13,445 bases of DNA from DASSKW01 sp035690065 (GTDB lineage: Bacteria > Pseudomonadota > Gammaproteobacteria > Natronospirales > REEB76), in contig DASSKW010000044.1 of the NCBI GenBank assembly GCA_035690065.1, positions 1 through 13,445 of the forward strand, read 5' to 3'. Under the pieces are notes generated by a model. The model was not told where the DNA came from. It worked only from the letters and a program-made list of their open reading frames with translations, and searched no databases. Of this stretch, positions 1-7,735 are shown piece by piece (position 1 is the first letter of the stretch; each line of letters opens with the position of its first letter). A program made the position numbers and the translations under genes.

Positions 1-3000
1 TCCTTCATCGCGCTGCAACGCGAATCCAGCAAGGCCCAGCGCCTCGCCCACCCCAACATCGCGACCGTATTCGATTTCGATCGCGATGGCGGCACCGTTT
101 ACATGACCATGGAATTGATGGAGGGCGAGGAACTTGCTCGCTACATCAAGCATCTCCCTGCCGGTGGATTGCCCGTCTCGGAAGCCATGGGCCTCATCAA
201 GCAACTTTGCGACGGCCTTGCCTACGCACATTCCAAGAGCCTGGTGCATTCCGATTTCAAACCCGGCAACGCCTTCCTGCTGAAGGATGGAACACTCAAG
301 CTGCTGGATTTCGGTATCGCCCGCGCATCAAAAACCAAACTCGATGCTTCTGGCGAGACCACAGTATTCGATCCAGGCCAGTTGGGCGCACTCACTCCAG
401 CTTATGCCACGGTCGAAATGTTCGACGGTCTGGATCCGGACCCACGCGATGACATCTACGCACTGGCGTGCGTAAGCTACGAATTACTGACCGGCAAACA
501 TCCGTTCAATAAACTTTCTGCGCCCAAGGTTCTGGAGAAAGGACTCAAGCCGGTCCCCGTAAATAAACTCAACAAACGCCAGAACCGCGCACTGATGCGC
601 GCACTCTCCCTCAAGCGCGATGACCGCACTGCGTCGGTAGAAGAGTTCTGGGAAGACATTCGTCCAAAGAAAAGTTATCTCAAGCAATACTCTATCGGCG
701 GCAGTATCGCTTTGCTGGTACTCGTATTGCTTGGATACAAGCCGGTGGTGGATTACATCCACACCCGTCGCAATAACCAGGTTATCGCACAGATCGAGTC
801 AGGTAGCGTCAGCGTCCCGCAAAGCCTGCAGATGATCGCCACGCTGGACAAGGACTCACAACGGTACATCCTGGATAATGCCAAGGATCGGATCATCAAA
901 TACTTCGAGCAACAAGCTGAAGACATGGTCGATGATACTAAAGGCAAGTACAACTTCGATTCAGCACTGAATGAAATAAATACTGCGACGCAATATTATT
1001 CCGATTCGGCAGAGCTCGCCCAGGAACGTGCTTCACTCAATACCAGATTGAATAACCTGATACTCAAGATGAACGATCAATTCCAGGCAGCCCTGAAGGA
1101 TGGCAAGCTGATGCCTGAGGAAGGCGAAGACATCACTGATACGATCAAGATATTGCAGGCCGCTGAACCGAAGAGCACGTTGCTTAATAACCCGGTACTG
1201 ATCGGCCGTTACGCCGACATGATACGTCAGAATGTCAATTCCAATGATTACCAGCAAGCGGATCAGGTGCTTAAAGTAGCACTCAATTACGCCCCCAAGG
1301 ACGCAGAATTGTTGAACCTTCAGGACCAGGTCACGCGGGAACTGAAGCGTGAGCAGGATGCTCAACTGATCGCTCAGCTTGAGAGCCGGATCAAGGCGGC
1401 AGCTCCTCACCTGCACGATCTCAATGATTTTGAAAAAGTTCGTGATGACATGCTGAAGTTGCACGCACTGAATCCAGGCGATGCGCTTCTCCAGAAACTT
1501 AACGATCCTCTCAAGAGTGCATTGCAGAATGCTTTAGTCAACGCTACACAGCAGAAGCAATGGGGCCAGGCGGAAAGCACCTTGTACGCCTACTCTCATC
1601 TACTCTCGATACAGGATCTGCTGGCACAACGTCAGTCCCTCTCGAAAGCTGAAGTCCAGGCCGGCTATGTCCCAGCTGACATGCAATCCCGCCTGCAGCA
1701 GGTGCAGCAGCATCGGGATGCGATCACCAAACTGGTATCCAACGCAAAATACGACAGTGACTGGGATGCGCAGCTTCTGGGTACTTTCCAGGAAACTATC
1801 GCGCTGTTGCAACCGAATGATATGTCCTGGTTCGAAACCATGCGCGACAATATTGCACATGCCTACATAAAGCTCGCCGAGCAGATGGCGCAGCAGGATC
1901 GTTTCGATGCCGCTGACAACCTGCTGGAAAATGGCCAGTTGTATGCGCCTGAATTAGCTGATTTCGGTCAGGCAAAACAGGCTATCGCCCAGGCACAAAA
2001 CAGCTTCCAGCAACAACAGGCCGAACGCCAACGGCTGGCACAGGTGACCAACCTCGAGAACACTTTCCAGCTACAGACCAAGGCTGGCAAGATGTCCGAT
2101 GCGGATAAGACCTACGCGGTATTGCAAAAGCAACTGCCTGCAACCGATCCGTTCTTTACCGATACCGCCCCCAAGCAATATGCCCTGGGTTATCTCAACC
2201 TGGCCAACAACAGCGCCGTCAGTGGCGATTACAGACATGCAGTCACGTTCGTGCAGGCAGGCCTGAAATACGCGCAACTCGACGAATTGAAAAAAGCGTT
2301 GGTTGATTACAGCAACCAGGCCGAGCGTGCCAGTCTGCTATCCATGGTGGACAGTATGCAGGCTTCCGATATGACCAGCCTCAAGAATCGTCTGAATCAG
2401 GTAGAAAAACTGTTTCCGAAAGAGGAAGCCAAAGTTTCAGATAGCCTGATGAAGAAACTTGCGCAGCGTATCGAGGATCTCAAGAATGCCGGTGATCTGG
2501 TAACTGCCAACGACCTCCTGACAGCCGCCAAGCAGACTTTTACCGAAAGTCAATTGATACAGCGTATAAACTTGCCCAAGCCCCAGCTCCCATCGAAATT
2601 CGCAAAGCTGGGGCGCGCTGCAATGGCACAAAATGATCTGACCAAGGCACAAAGTTATTTCGACGAAGGCCAGACGCAGGAAGCCGGTAATGCAGACCTC
2701 CAGGCATTCGGTAACCAGTTACAGGCAGCGAAAGCCAAGGCCAATCAGTATTACGTCGCTTATCAGCAGTATATGCAGTCCGGTCAGGCTGGCCAGGCGA
2801 AGGAATATCTCGCCTATGCGATGCGCCTATGGAGCGATAATCCCACTTACGAAGCGGATTACAAACGTAGTTTCGCGACTTCGCAGGCCTCCACTCAAAG
2901 CAATAATGGAGGGCGTTCATGCACAGAAGATCTTGCAGGCTACGGTCGTCAAGGTCGTGCTGAATGCTACGACAAACTCGGTGATATTCGTGGCCCAACC

Positions 3001-3537
3001 CTTGTAGTGGTACCTGCAGGCGATGGCAACCAGTCATTTGCAATCGGTAAATATGAAGTCTCAACCGGACAATGGAACGATTATTGCCGGACCAGTGGGC
3101 AGTGCACAGCTTCCGGTGCGGACTCAGGGCTGCCGATCACGAATATCCCCTACAGCCAGGTTAAACAATATATCGCATGGCTATCTGATAAGAGTGGCGA
3201 ACATTATTTCCTGCCGAGTTTCGACCAATGGAAATATGCAGCCAGTGTCGGGGGCACAGATACCAACCATGATTTCAACTGCCAGGTCACTCTCGGCGGA
3301 CAAGTAATCAAGGGTCTGTCCATGGTTAACATCGAGACCGGGCGTGCCAACGCATGGGGATTGACCAATTATGTCGGTAATGCACAGGAATGGGTTCGCA
3401 GTGGAGCTGGAGTAGCGGCGGCAGGTGGAGATTATCAAGACCCCCTGTCGCAGTGCAGTACCAGCCTGTTGCGGCCAGATAACGGCAGCGCCAATGCCGT
3501 GACCGGTTTCCGGGTAGCCAGGGATAACGACAAATGA
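1..3537 (+). CDS. Transmembrane Ser/Thr protein kinase with C-terminal FGE-like (SUMF1) domain, 5' partial
   Basis: The reading frame is open from base 1, so the N-lobe glycine loop and ATP-binding lysine lie off the window; 1178 residues are visible. The frame begins near helix alphaC. The catalytic loop is HSDFKPGN (visible residues 83-90), with Ser in place of the usual Arg of HRD. DFG is at 103-105, and TPAYATVEM stands in the P+1/APE region (132-140). One membrane helix follows a Lys-rich stretch at about 231-246, so the kinase should be cytoplasmic and the rest periplasmic. Residues about 250-960 are long, Gln-rich, helical and TPR-like. Residues about 998-1178 match the FGE-sulfatase/SUMF1 fold (LVVVPAG, FAIGKYEVS, YVGNAQEWV, TGFRVAR). 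By family knowledge it resembles PpkA-type kinases that act with FHA proteins, some near type VI secretion loci. Substrate and ligand are unknown. Confidence 0.93.
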   Translation, partial: SFIALQRESSKAQRLAHPNIATVFDFDRDGGTVYMTMELMEGEELARYIKHLPAGGLPVSEAMGLIKQLCDGLAYAHSKSLVHSDFKPGNAFLLKDGTLKLLDFGIARASKTKLDASGETTVFDPGQLGALTPAYATVEMFDGLDPDPRDDIYALACVSYELLTGKHPFNKLSAPKVLEKGLKPVPVNKLNKRQNRALMRALSLKRDDRTASVEEFWEDIRPKKSYLKQYSIGGSIALLVLVLLGYKPVVDYIHTRRNNQVIAQIESGSVSVPQSLQMIATLDKDSQRYILDNAKDRIIKYFEQQAEDMVDDTKGKYNFDSALNEINTATQYYSDSAELAQERASLNTRLNNLILKMNDQFQAALKDGKLMPEEGEDITDTIKILQAAEPKSTLLNNPVLIGRYADMIRQNVNSNDYQQADQVLKVALNYAPKDAELLNLQDQVTRELKREQDAQLIAQLESRIKAAAPHLHDLNDFEKVRDDMLKLHALNPGDALLQKLNDPLKSALQNALVNATQQKQWGQAESTLYAYSHLLSIQDLLAQRQSLSKAEVQAGYVPADMQSRLQQVQQHRDAITKLVSNAKYDSDWDAQLLGTFQETIALLQPNDMSWFETMRDNIAHAYIKLAEQMAQQDRFDAADNLLENGQLYAPELADFGQAKQAIAQAQNSFQQQQAERQRLAQVTNLENTFQLQTKAGKMSDADKTYAVLQKQLPATDPFFTDTAPKQYALGYLNLANNSAVSGDYRHAVTFVQAGLKYAQLDELKKALVDYSNQAERASLLSMVDSMQASDMTSLKNRLNQVEKLFPKEEAKVSDSLMKKLAQRIEDLKNAGDLVTANDLLTAAKQTFTESQLIQRINLPKPQLPSKFAKLGRAAMAQNDLTKAQSYFDEGQTQEAGNADLQAFGNQLQAAKAKANQYYVAYQQYMQSGQAGQAKEYLAYAMRLWSDNPTYEADYKRSFATSQASTQSNNGGRSCTEDLAGYGRQGRAECYDKLGDIRGPTLVVVPAGDGNQSFAIGKYEVSTGQWNDYCRTSGQCTASGADSGLPITNIPYSQVKQYIAWLSDKSGEHYFLPSFDQWKYAASVGGTDTNHDFNCQVTLGGQVIKGLSMVNIETGRANAWGLTNYVGNAQEWVRSGAGVAAAGGDYQDPLSQCSTSLLRPDNGSANAVTGFRVARDNDK

Positions 3538-4130
3538 GCGCTTCACCCATACGTGAACTCGCCCGCCGCCATGCTGCGGGCGAGTTAAGTCTCGAAGACT
3601 ATCGCTCCCAACGTCATGAAATGATCGATGCCATCATCAGTGGACAACAGCCCCTGACCTATGGCGAACGCCGCCCCATGCGCGTCGCACCTCCGCGCAT
3701 ACCGCCACGGTTGATTCTATTCATCGGCCTTGCGATTGGCGTGATCGTCATCATTGCCATCACCATCATAATGGCCGGCACTCATTCACCTGCCGCCTCA
3801 ACGACCCAGCAGTCTGCGTCTCTACCCAGGAACAATATGTCGGAGGCTTCACCGGGACCGCTTCTGGTAGAGGATTTCCTGCACTCCAATGATTGGAGTA
3901 CATCGAGTGTCCAGAATTTCATCCAGCAATGGAATAACTTGCCGAAACGGGAACAGGAAATCGCAAAGAAGTATTACCGGTACCCACGCCTCACATCTGA
4001 ACTGCATCAGCAAATCATTTCTCAGCAGGCCATGTCCGGACTGACAAAGCATACCGACGCCGCAAAGACACAACTGGTGAGCTTGCAGAACATGGCAACC
4101 ATGTTGGGAGTTGACGAGTCAGACAATTGA
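3534..4130 (+). CDS. Small single-pass membrane protein with SHOCT-like N-terminus
   Basis: The 198-aa product starts at an ATG overlapping the kinase stop (ATGA, 4-nt overlap), so translation is probably coupled to the kinase. Residues 6-34 (ELARRHAAGELSLEDYRSQR core) resemble the short SHOCT motif often found at protein ends and linked to oligomerisation. A Pro/Arg-rich linker leads to one hydrophobic helix at 60-81; positive residues before it suggest an N-in, C-out topology. The C-terminal 115 residues are polar, predicted helical, with no motif I recognise. Its position suggests it is a partner or accessory of the kinase. The function is unknown and the SHOCT assignment is tentative. Confidence 0.88.
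   Translation: MSASPIRELARRHAAGELSLEDYRSQRHEMIDAIISGQQPLTYGERRPMRVAPPRIPPRLILFIGLAIGVIVIIAITIIMAGTHSPAASTTQQSASLPRNNMSEASPGPLLVEDFLHSNDWSTSSVQNFIQQWNNLPKREQEIAKKYYRYPRLTSELHQQIISQQAMSGLTKHTDAAKTQLVSLQNMATMLGVDESDN
3556..3586 (+). repeat. Perfect 11-bp inverted repeat (hairpin) at the 5' end of the SHOCT-like gene
   Basis: AACTCGCCCGC (3556-3566) and GCGGGCGAGTT (3576-3586) are perfect reverse complements separated by 9 nt. The hairpin lies 20 nt inside the coupled gene, covering codons 8-18. No T-run follows, so it is not a classical terminator. It may be an mRNA structure that tunes translation, or a by-product of the coding sequence. Confidence 0.7.
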
Positions 4131-4146
4131 GCGTGGCCGCCCACGC
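4131..4146. terminator. Possible weak bidirectional terminator hairpin
   Basis: GCGTGG-CCGC-CCACGC forms a 6-bp GC-rich stem with a 4-nt loop, directly after the stop codon at 4130 and before the convergent stop at 4156. Its position between convergent genes fits a shared terminator, but neither strand has a U-tract. Support is weak. Confidence 0.3.
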
Positions 4147-4155
4147 GAAAGCGCG

Positions 4156-5052
4156 CTATTCTTCTGAGTGGAACGAGATAGCGTCAGGCGATTCCGGCGG
4201 CAGCCGTTGACCCAGAGCGATGATGCCGGCACCCTTGATCGGGTAGTTGTCCCGCCGCACGAATAACTCTTCACCTTCTGCGGTCCTGACATAAGTGCCG
4301 TTGATACTCTGATCCACCAGCACGAAATTACCCTTGCGGTATTCCACTTTCGCATGCATGCGCGAGATAAGGGTATGTTTGATTACGAGATCGTTCTCTT
4401 CTGCACGTCCCATGACCACAGATGGATTCGATTCGCTTATCTCGGCTTCCTGATCGCGATAACGCAATAGCAAGCGGGAATTGCTGCGTGGTCCAACGCT
4501 GGAAGTCCAGGAAGTGGCCATTCGGGTCACATTCTCACGCTGCCAGATGAGCTCCATCATATCGATCTCGTCGCGCTTCCCCTTGACGACAGCGCGGTCG
4601 ATCTGGCGCGTGGACGCCTGCCAGACAGGCGAAAGTTGTGCAACGGTGCCAGCAGTGGTCAATATCTGTCCCGCCTTGGCCTGCCCCGCCATGCGGGCCG
4701 CGGTATTCACCGCGTCGCCATAGACATCCCCATCGGCTTCCACGATCACAGGGCCGAAATGGAAACCGGTGCGAATCTGGATACTGCGGCCCTCCACGAC
4801 CATGCTATTCGAGATGCGTTCCTGCATCGCGCTGGCAGCATCAGCCGCGGCATCGGGAGATTCAAATACCGACATGGCTTCATCGCCGATGGTCTTGACC
4901 ACACGCCCCGATTGACGCTCGGTCTCCTCACGCATGATGGCGACACAATTACCCACGGTATCCCGTGCAGTAGTATCGCCCATCGTCTCGTACAGCTTGG
5001 TGCTGCCACAGACATCAGCGAAAAGTATGGTGAGTTTAGTTTCCTTGACCAT
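4156..5052 (-). CDS. Class III adenylate cyclase fused to C-terminal FHA domain
   Basis: The 298-aa protein is predicted to be cytosolic; no signal peptide or membrane helix is seen. Residues 5-170 form a class III cyclase domain. Metal-binding Asp13 (FADVCGS) and Asp57 (KTIGDE), substrate-selecting Lys53 and Asp109 (GDVYGD), and transition-state Asn116 and Arg120 (NTAAR) are all present at the spacing known from bacterial homodimeric cyclases. The Lys/Asp pair predicts ATP as substrate and cAMP as product. Residues about 194-285 form an FHA domain with Gly215-Arg216, Ser230, His233 and Asn251-Gly-Thr, the residues that bind phosphothreonine peptides. The gene converges on the kinase pair with a 25-bp gap. 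I infer that FHA binding to a phosphorylated kinase or partner may localise or regulate the cyclase. The ATG at 5052 has only a weak ribosome site (AGCAGG). Confidence 0.95.
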   Translation of the reverse strand: MVKETKLTILFADVCGSTKLYETMGDTTARDTVGNCVAIMREETERQSGRVVKTIGDEAMSVFESPDAAADAASAMQERISNSMVVEGRSIQIRTGFHFGPVIVEADGDVYGDAVNTAARMAGQAKAGQILTTAGTVAQLSPVWQASTRQIDRAVVKGKRDEIDMMELIWQRENVTRMATSWTSSVGPRSNSRLLLRYRDQEAEISESNPSVVMGRAEENDLVIKHTLISRMHAKVEYRKGNFVLVDQSINGTYVRTAEGEELFVRRDNYPIKGAGIIALGQRLPPESPDAISFHSEE

Positions 5053-5087
5053 CGCCTGCTTCAGGACGAACCCCCGACCCCACCGAA

Positions 5088-5127
5088 GCCCGAAATCCGG
5101 GCCAGTGACTTATTTACCAATATACCA
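5088..5127 (-). promoter_or_regulatory. Candidate extended -10 promoter and leader hairpin for the FHA-cyclase
   Basis: On the minus strand TGG-TATATT (5127 to 5119) fits an extended -10 element; no good -35 is seen 16-18 bp upstream. Just downstream, GCCCG and CGGGC (5098-5102 and 5088-5092) could form a 5-bp leader hairpin. No factor-specific site is recognised. Confidence 0.33.
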
Positions 5128-5152
5128 TGACCCATACCGAAACATGCCGCCT

Positions 5153-5986
5153 TCACGGCTGGGCCACCAGATAGGCAATCCAGGCCGGATCGGCTTCGCC
5201 TCGTTCGACCAGCGCGAATTCACCGGTCCCCTCGCCCGTCTCGGAATCGGTCTCTTCCAGATAGACGCTGACAGCCGAAAAACCGGCTTCGAGCAGCAAT
5301 TCCCTCAATTCCGGCAGCGTCCATAGCCGCCAATGATAAGTGAAGGCCTGGCTCAACCGTGAACCGTCCGGGAAGGCAAAATGGATGTGGCAAATGGTAT
5401 GGCTCGAGACCGGGTCGTAATCGGCCTGGTCCCAGATATAGGTGAAACGCCCCAGATCATCGCGCTCCCGCATCTCCAGATAGGCATCGGAGCCGCCATA
5501 TGCATCGAGTAGAAACAATCCATCCTCGGCCAGGCTTTCCCGGGCGCGCCGGAAATAGCGCTTCAGGGTCGCCCGCTCCTTGAATATCCAGTAGCTGAAA
5601 TTGAATGCCAGCAACATATCCACAGGCTGGGTGCGGACTTTCAATACATCCTGCTGCAGCAACTCGATGCGCTTGCTTGCTTCAGGAGTGAGTCTGGCGA
5701 GATTGTGTTCACGTCCCCACGCCAGCACTTCCGCATCCAGATCTACACCCACGGCAGTGTGGCGCGGATTGCGCCGCACCCATTCACACGCTGCTAATGC
5801 AGTTCCGCAGAAATCTTCCCGCATACTCAGCGGTGCGCGCCCACGCAAATCATGGAAGATGCGTTCCAGAAAACCTACTTCCCAGCCGACATCCTGTACC
5901 GATTTTTGATACAGATCATGCCGGTCAGCCCGGCTGGCCATAGTGGACTTTCGCTTGACTGGCGTGGATTTGCTGCGTCGGCTCAT
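5153..5986 (-). CDS. Class I SAM-dependent methyltransferase, substrate unknown
   Basis: The 277-aa protein has a Rossmann-type methyltransferase core. REDFCGTALAACEW is the SAM-binding motif I region, VGVDLD the acidic motif II, LLQQDVL and MLLAFNFSYWIF follow, then a post-core segment with GLFLLDAYGG. The DFCGTA signature and the acidic loop after beta2 support SAM binding, but I cannot name the methyl acceptor. The first 15 residues are basic and low in complexity; Met16 (codon 5939-5941), preceded by a GAAAG stretch, is a plausible alternative start giving 262 aa. A 109-bp gap with a weak promoter candidate separates it from dusA, so it may be transcribed alone or by read-through from the typA group. 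Confidence 0.88.
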   Translation of the reverse strand: MSRRSKSTPVKRKSTMASRADRHDLYQKSVQDVGWEVGFLERIFHDLRGRAPLSMREDFCGTALAACEWVRRNPRHTAVGVDLDAEVLAWGREHNLARLTPEASKRIELLQQDVLKVRTQPVDMLLAFNFSYWIFKERATLKRYFRRARESLAEDGLFLLDAYGGSDAYLEMRERDDLGRFTYIWDQADYDPVSSHTICHIHFAFPDGSRLSQAFTYHWRLWTLPELRELLLEAGFSAVSVYLEETDSETGEGTGEFALVERGEADPAWIAYLVAQP

Positions 5987-6030
5987 GGAATCTGTTCTAT
6001 TGGGCCGGCGTTGATGCCGTGCGGATCGCC

Positions 6031-6060
6031 ATTGTACCGGATTGAGACGAAGATTCGGAA
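6031..6060 (-). promoter_or_regulatory. Candidate sigma-70 promoter for the methyltransferase
   Basis: On the minus strand, TTCCGA (6060-6055) is followed after 18 bp by TACAAT (6036-6031), leaving a leader of roughly 40 nt before the ATG at 5986. The -10 is good and the -35 poor. Confidence 0.35.
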
Positions 6061-6095
6061 CCTGTCACACGCTACATATTCATGAAACGACGTGA

Positions 6096-7103
6096 TCACG
6101 CAGCTTCACGGATAGTGCTCAGGGCCTCGCTCAACGTCTCGATTCCGGAATCCGGGCGAGGTGCCTGTTCGCTCAGATAGCGGCGCCACCGCCGCGCACC
6201 CGGCTGACCCTGATACAGGCCCAGCAGATGACGAGTGATGCGGGCCAGTGGTACGCCCTCGGCAATTTGTGCTGCCACATATGGCAAGCACGCCTTCACG
6301 ACTTCAGCACGTGTGTGTACCGACGCGGCAGCATCGAAGAATCGTCTATCCACATCTGCGAACAGATAGGGGTTGCTGCATGCTTCACGACCGATCATCA
6401 CACCATCCAGGCCGGCAAGATGTGTCTCCATGTCAGCCAGGGTCTTGATGCCCCCATTCACTATTACATCCAGTTGCGGAAAATCCGCCTTCAGACGCTG
6501 CACTACGTCGTACCGCAACGGCGGTACCTCCCGATTCTGTTTCGGACTTAGCCCCTGCAACCAGGCTTTACGCGCATGGATGATCACGACCCGGCAACCT
6601 GCCGCAGCGATACCCTCGATCAAGGCATGCAGGCGTTCGTAACTGTCGAGATCGTCGATACCGATACGGGTCTTGACCGTCACAGGTATAGCACAGGCAT
6701 GAGTCATCGCAGATACACATTCCGCGACCAGATCCGGCTCCGCCATCAAGCATGCGCCGAAGCGGCCCAACTGCACCCGGCCGCTCGGACAGCCCACATT
6801 CAGATTGATCTCATCGTAGCCGTACTCGGCGCCAATCCGTGCGCAGGTGGCAAGCTCGGCAGGATTGCTGCCTCCGAGCTGGAGCGCGAGCGGATGTTCG
6901 GCGGGATGGAATGCCAGGAAGCGATCACGTTGACCATGCAGGATCGCACCCGTGGTTACCATCTCGGTGTACAGCCATGTGTGCTTGCTCAGCAATCGCA
7001 ATAGATAACGAAAGTGGCGGTCCGTATAATCCATCATCGGCGCGACACAGACCCTGTGGGTCTTCGCGATATTTGAATCGACGCTGCCGCTCGCTAACCG
7101 CAT
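6096..7103 (-). CDS. dusA: tRNA-dihydrouridine(20/20a) synthase DusA
   Basis: The enzyme reduces uridine to dihydrouridine in the tRNA D-loop (U20/U20a) using FMN and NADPH in the cytosol. The 335-aa length fits DusA. The barrel starts with VAPMMDYTDRHFR (about 20-32), followed by YTEMVTTGAILHG, LQLGGSNP, INLNVGCPS with catalytic Cys105, then GRFGACLM, VTVKTRIGID, VIIHARKAWLQGLSPKQNRE and the FMN-phosphate region VNGGIK / GVMIGREACSNPYLF. The HARKAWLQGLSPKxNRE and GRFGACLM segments are typical of DusA rather than DusB or DusC. It is the last gene of the typA-pdxH-dusA group, starting 12 nt after the pdxH stop, with no clear Shine-Dalgarno site, which suggests coupling to pdxH. Confidence 0.96.
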   Translation of the reverse strand: MRLASGSVDSNIAKTHRVCVAPMMDYTDRHFRYLLRLLSKHTWLYTEMVTTGAILHGQRDRFLAFHPAEHPLALQLGGSNPAELATCARIGAEYGYDEINLNVGCPSGRVQLGRFGACLMAEPDLVAECVSAMTHACAIPVTVKTRIGIDDLDSYERLHALIEGIAAAGCRVVIIHARKAWLQGLSPKQNREVPPLRYDVVQRLKADFPQLDVIVNGGIKTLADMETHLAGLDGVMIGREACSNPYLFADVDRRFFDAAASVHTRAEVVKACLPYVAAQIAEGVPLARITRHLLGLYQGQPGARRWRRYLSEQAPRPDSGIETLSEALSTIREAA

Positions 7104-7115
7104 CTGCGAATCACA

Positions 7116-7709
7116 TCAGGGATAAACGAGCGAATACTGCCAGTCCCCATCGATGAGGAAGAAGCGTTCGCGCTCGTGCATCCGACCGGGACGGGAAGAC
7201 CAAAATTCTATCAAATCCGGCACCACCCGGTAACCTGACCAATGTACAGGACGCGGCACAGCCACATTGGCAAACTGCTGTTCGTAGCCTGCATACCGCT
7301 GTTCGAGTTCTTCCCGGTTCGTGAGGATATCGGATTGCGACGATGCCCATGCGCCAAGCTGACTGATGCGAGGCCGGGTTGCCCAGTAGGCATCCGCTTC
7401 GCTATCGGCAACATCTTCAACTGTGCCTTCAATCAGCACTTGTTGCATCAATGGCTGCCAGAAGAAACTCAGCGCAGCACGCCGGTTTCGAGCGAGTTGT
7501 CGCCCCTTGCGACTTCGTTTGTTGGTATAGAACACGAAACCACGGGTATCGCAGGCTTTGAGCAGTACGGTCCGGATCGATGGTTTGCCTTCGGCATCGA
7601 CCGTGGCAAGACTCATCGCCGCGGGTTCGGCAAGTCCGAGCGTCTGGGCCTGCGCGAATAACGCTGTGAAACGTTCGATGGCCTGCTGATAAAGCGTGTC
7701 GTTATTCAT
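7116..7709 (-). CDS. pdxH: Pyridoxamine/pyridoxine 5'-phosphate oxidase PdxH, short variant
   Basis: The enzyme uses FMN and O2 to oxidise pyridoxine- or pyridoxamine-5'-phosphate to pyridoxal 5'-phosphate, in vitamin B6 synthesis and salvage. In its 197 aa the FMN-binding segment is clear: SIRTVLLKACDTRGFVFYTN, then SRKGRQLARN, ALSFFW and QVLIEG. The substrate-binding signature IEFWSSRPGRMHER is present, with Ser after the Trp where the family pattern allows Gln, His or Gly; Arg and His of RMHER match the E. coli substrate-binding pair. The N-terminus is about 20 residues shorter than the E. coli enzyme, and the end reads LVYP instead of RLxP, so the E. coli residues linked to allosteric PLP binding seem absent. 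The 26-nt gap after typA holds no in-frame alternative start. Middle gene of the group. Confidence 0.94.
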   Translation of the reverse strand: MNNDTLYQQAIERFTALFAQAQTLGLAEPAAMSLATVDAEGKPSIRTVLLKACDTRGFVFYTNKRSRKGRQLARNRRAALSFFWQPLMQQVLIEGTVEDVADSEADAYWATRPRISQLGAWASSQSDILTNREELEQRYAGYEQQFANVAVPRPVHWSGYRVVPDLIEFWSSRPGRMHERERFFLIDGDWQYSLVYP

Positions 7710-7735
7710 CGCAACCGGATTCCGATGCTTCGCCT

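Noticed and set aside
2992..3534. Reading the C-terminal domain as an active sulfatase-modifying enzyme
   Set aside because: One of the two catalytic cysteines is replaced by Asp and no sulfatase gene is nearby; the fold alone does not imply that activity.
1..3537. Naming the kinase ppkA and the locus a type VI secretion cluster
   Set aside because: The architecture is PpkA-like, but no Tss structural gene, Hcp, VgrG or PppA phosphatase is visible in the window.
4636..5130. Plus-strand open frame (164 codons) opposite the cyclase
   Set aside because: It is antisense to a clear cyclase domain with all catalytic residues; no motif or ribosome site supports it.
6091..6100. Palindrome CGTGATCACG at the dusA stop codon
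   Set aside because: Ten bases, partly coding and isolated; such short palindromes are expected by chance and no related element is nearby.
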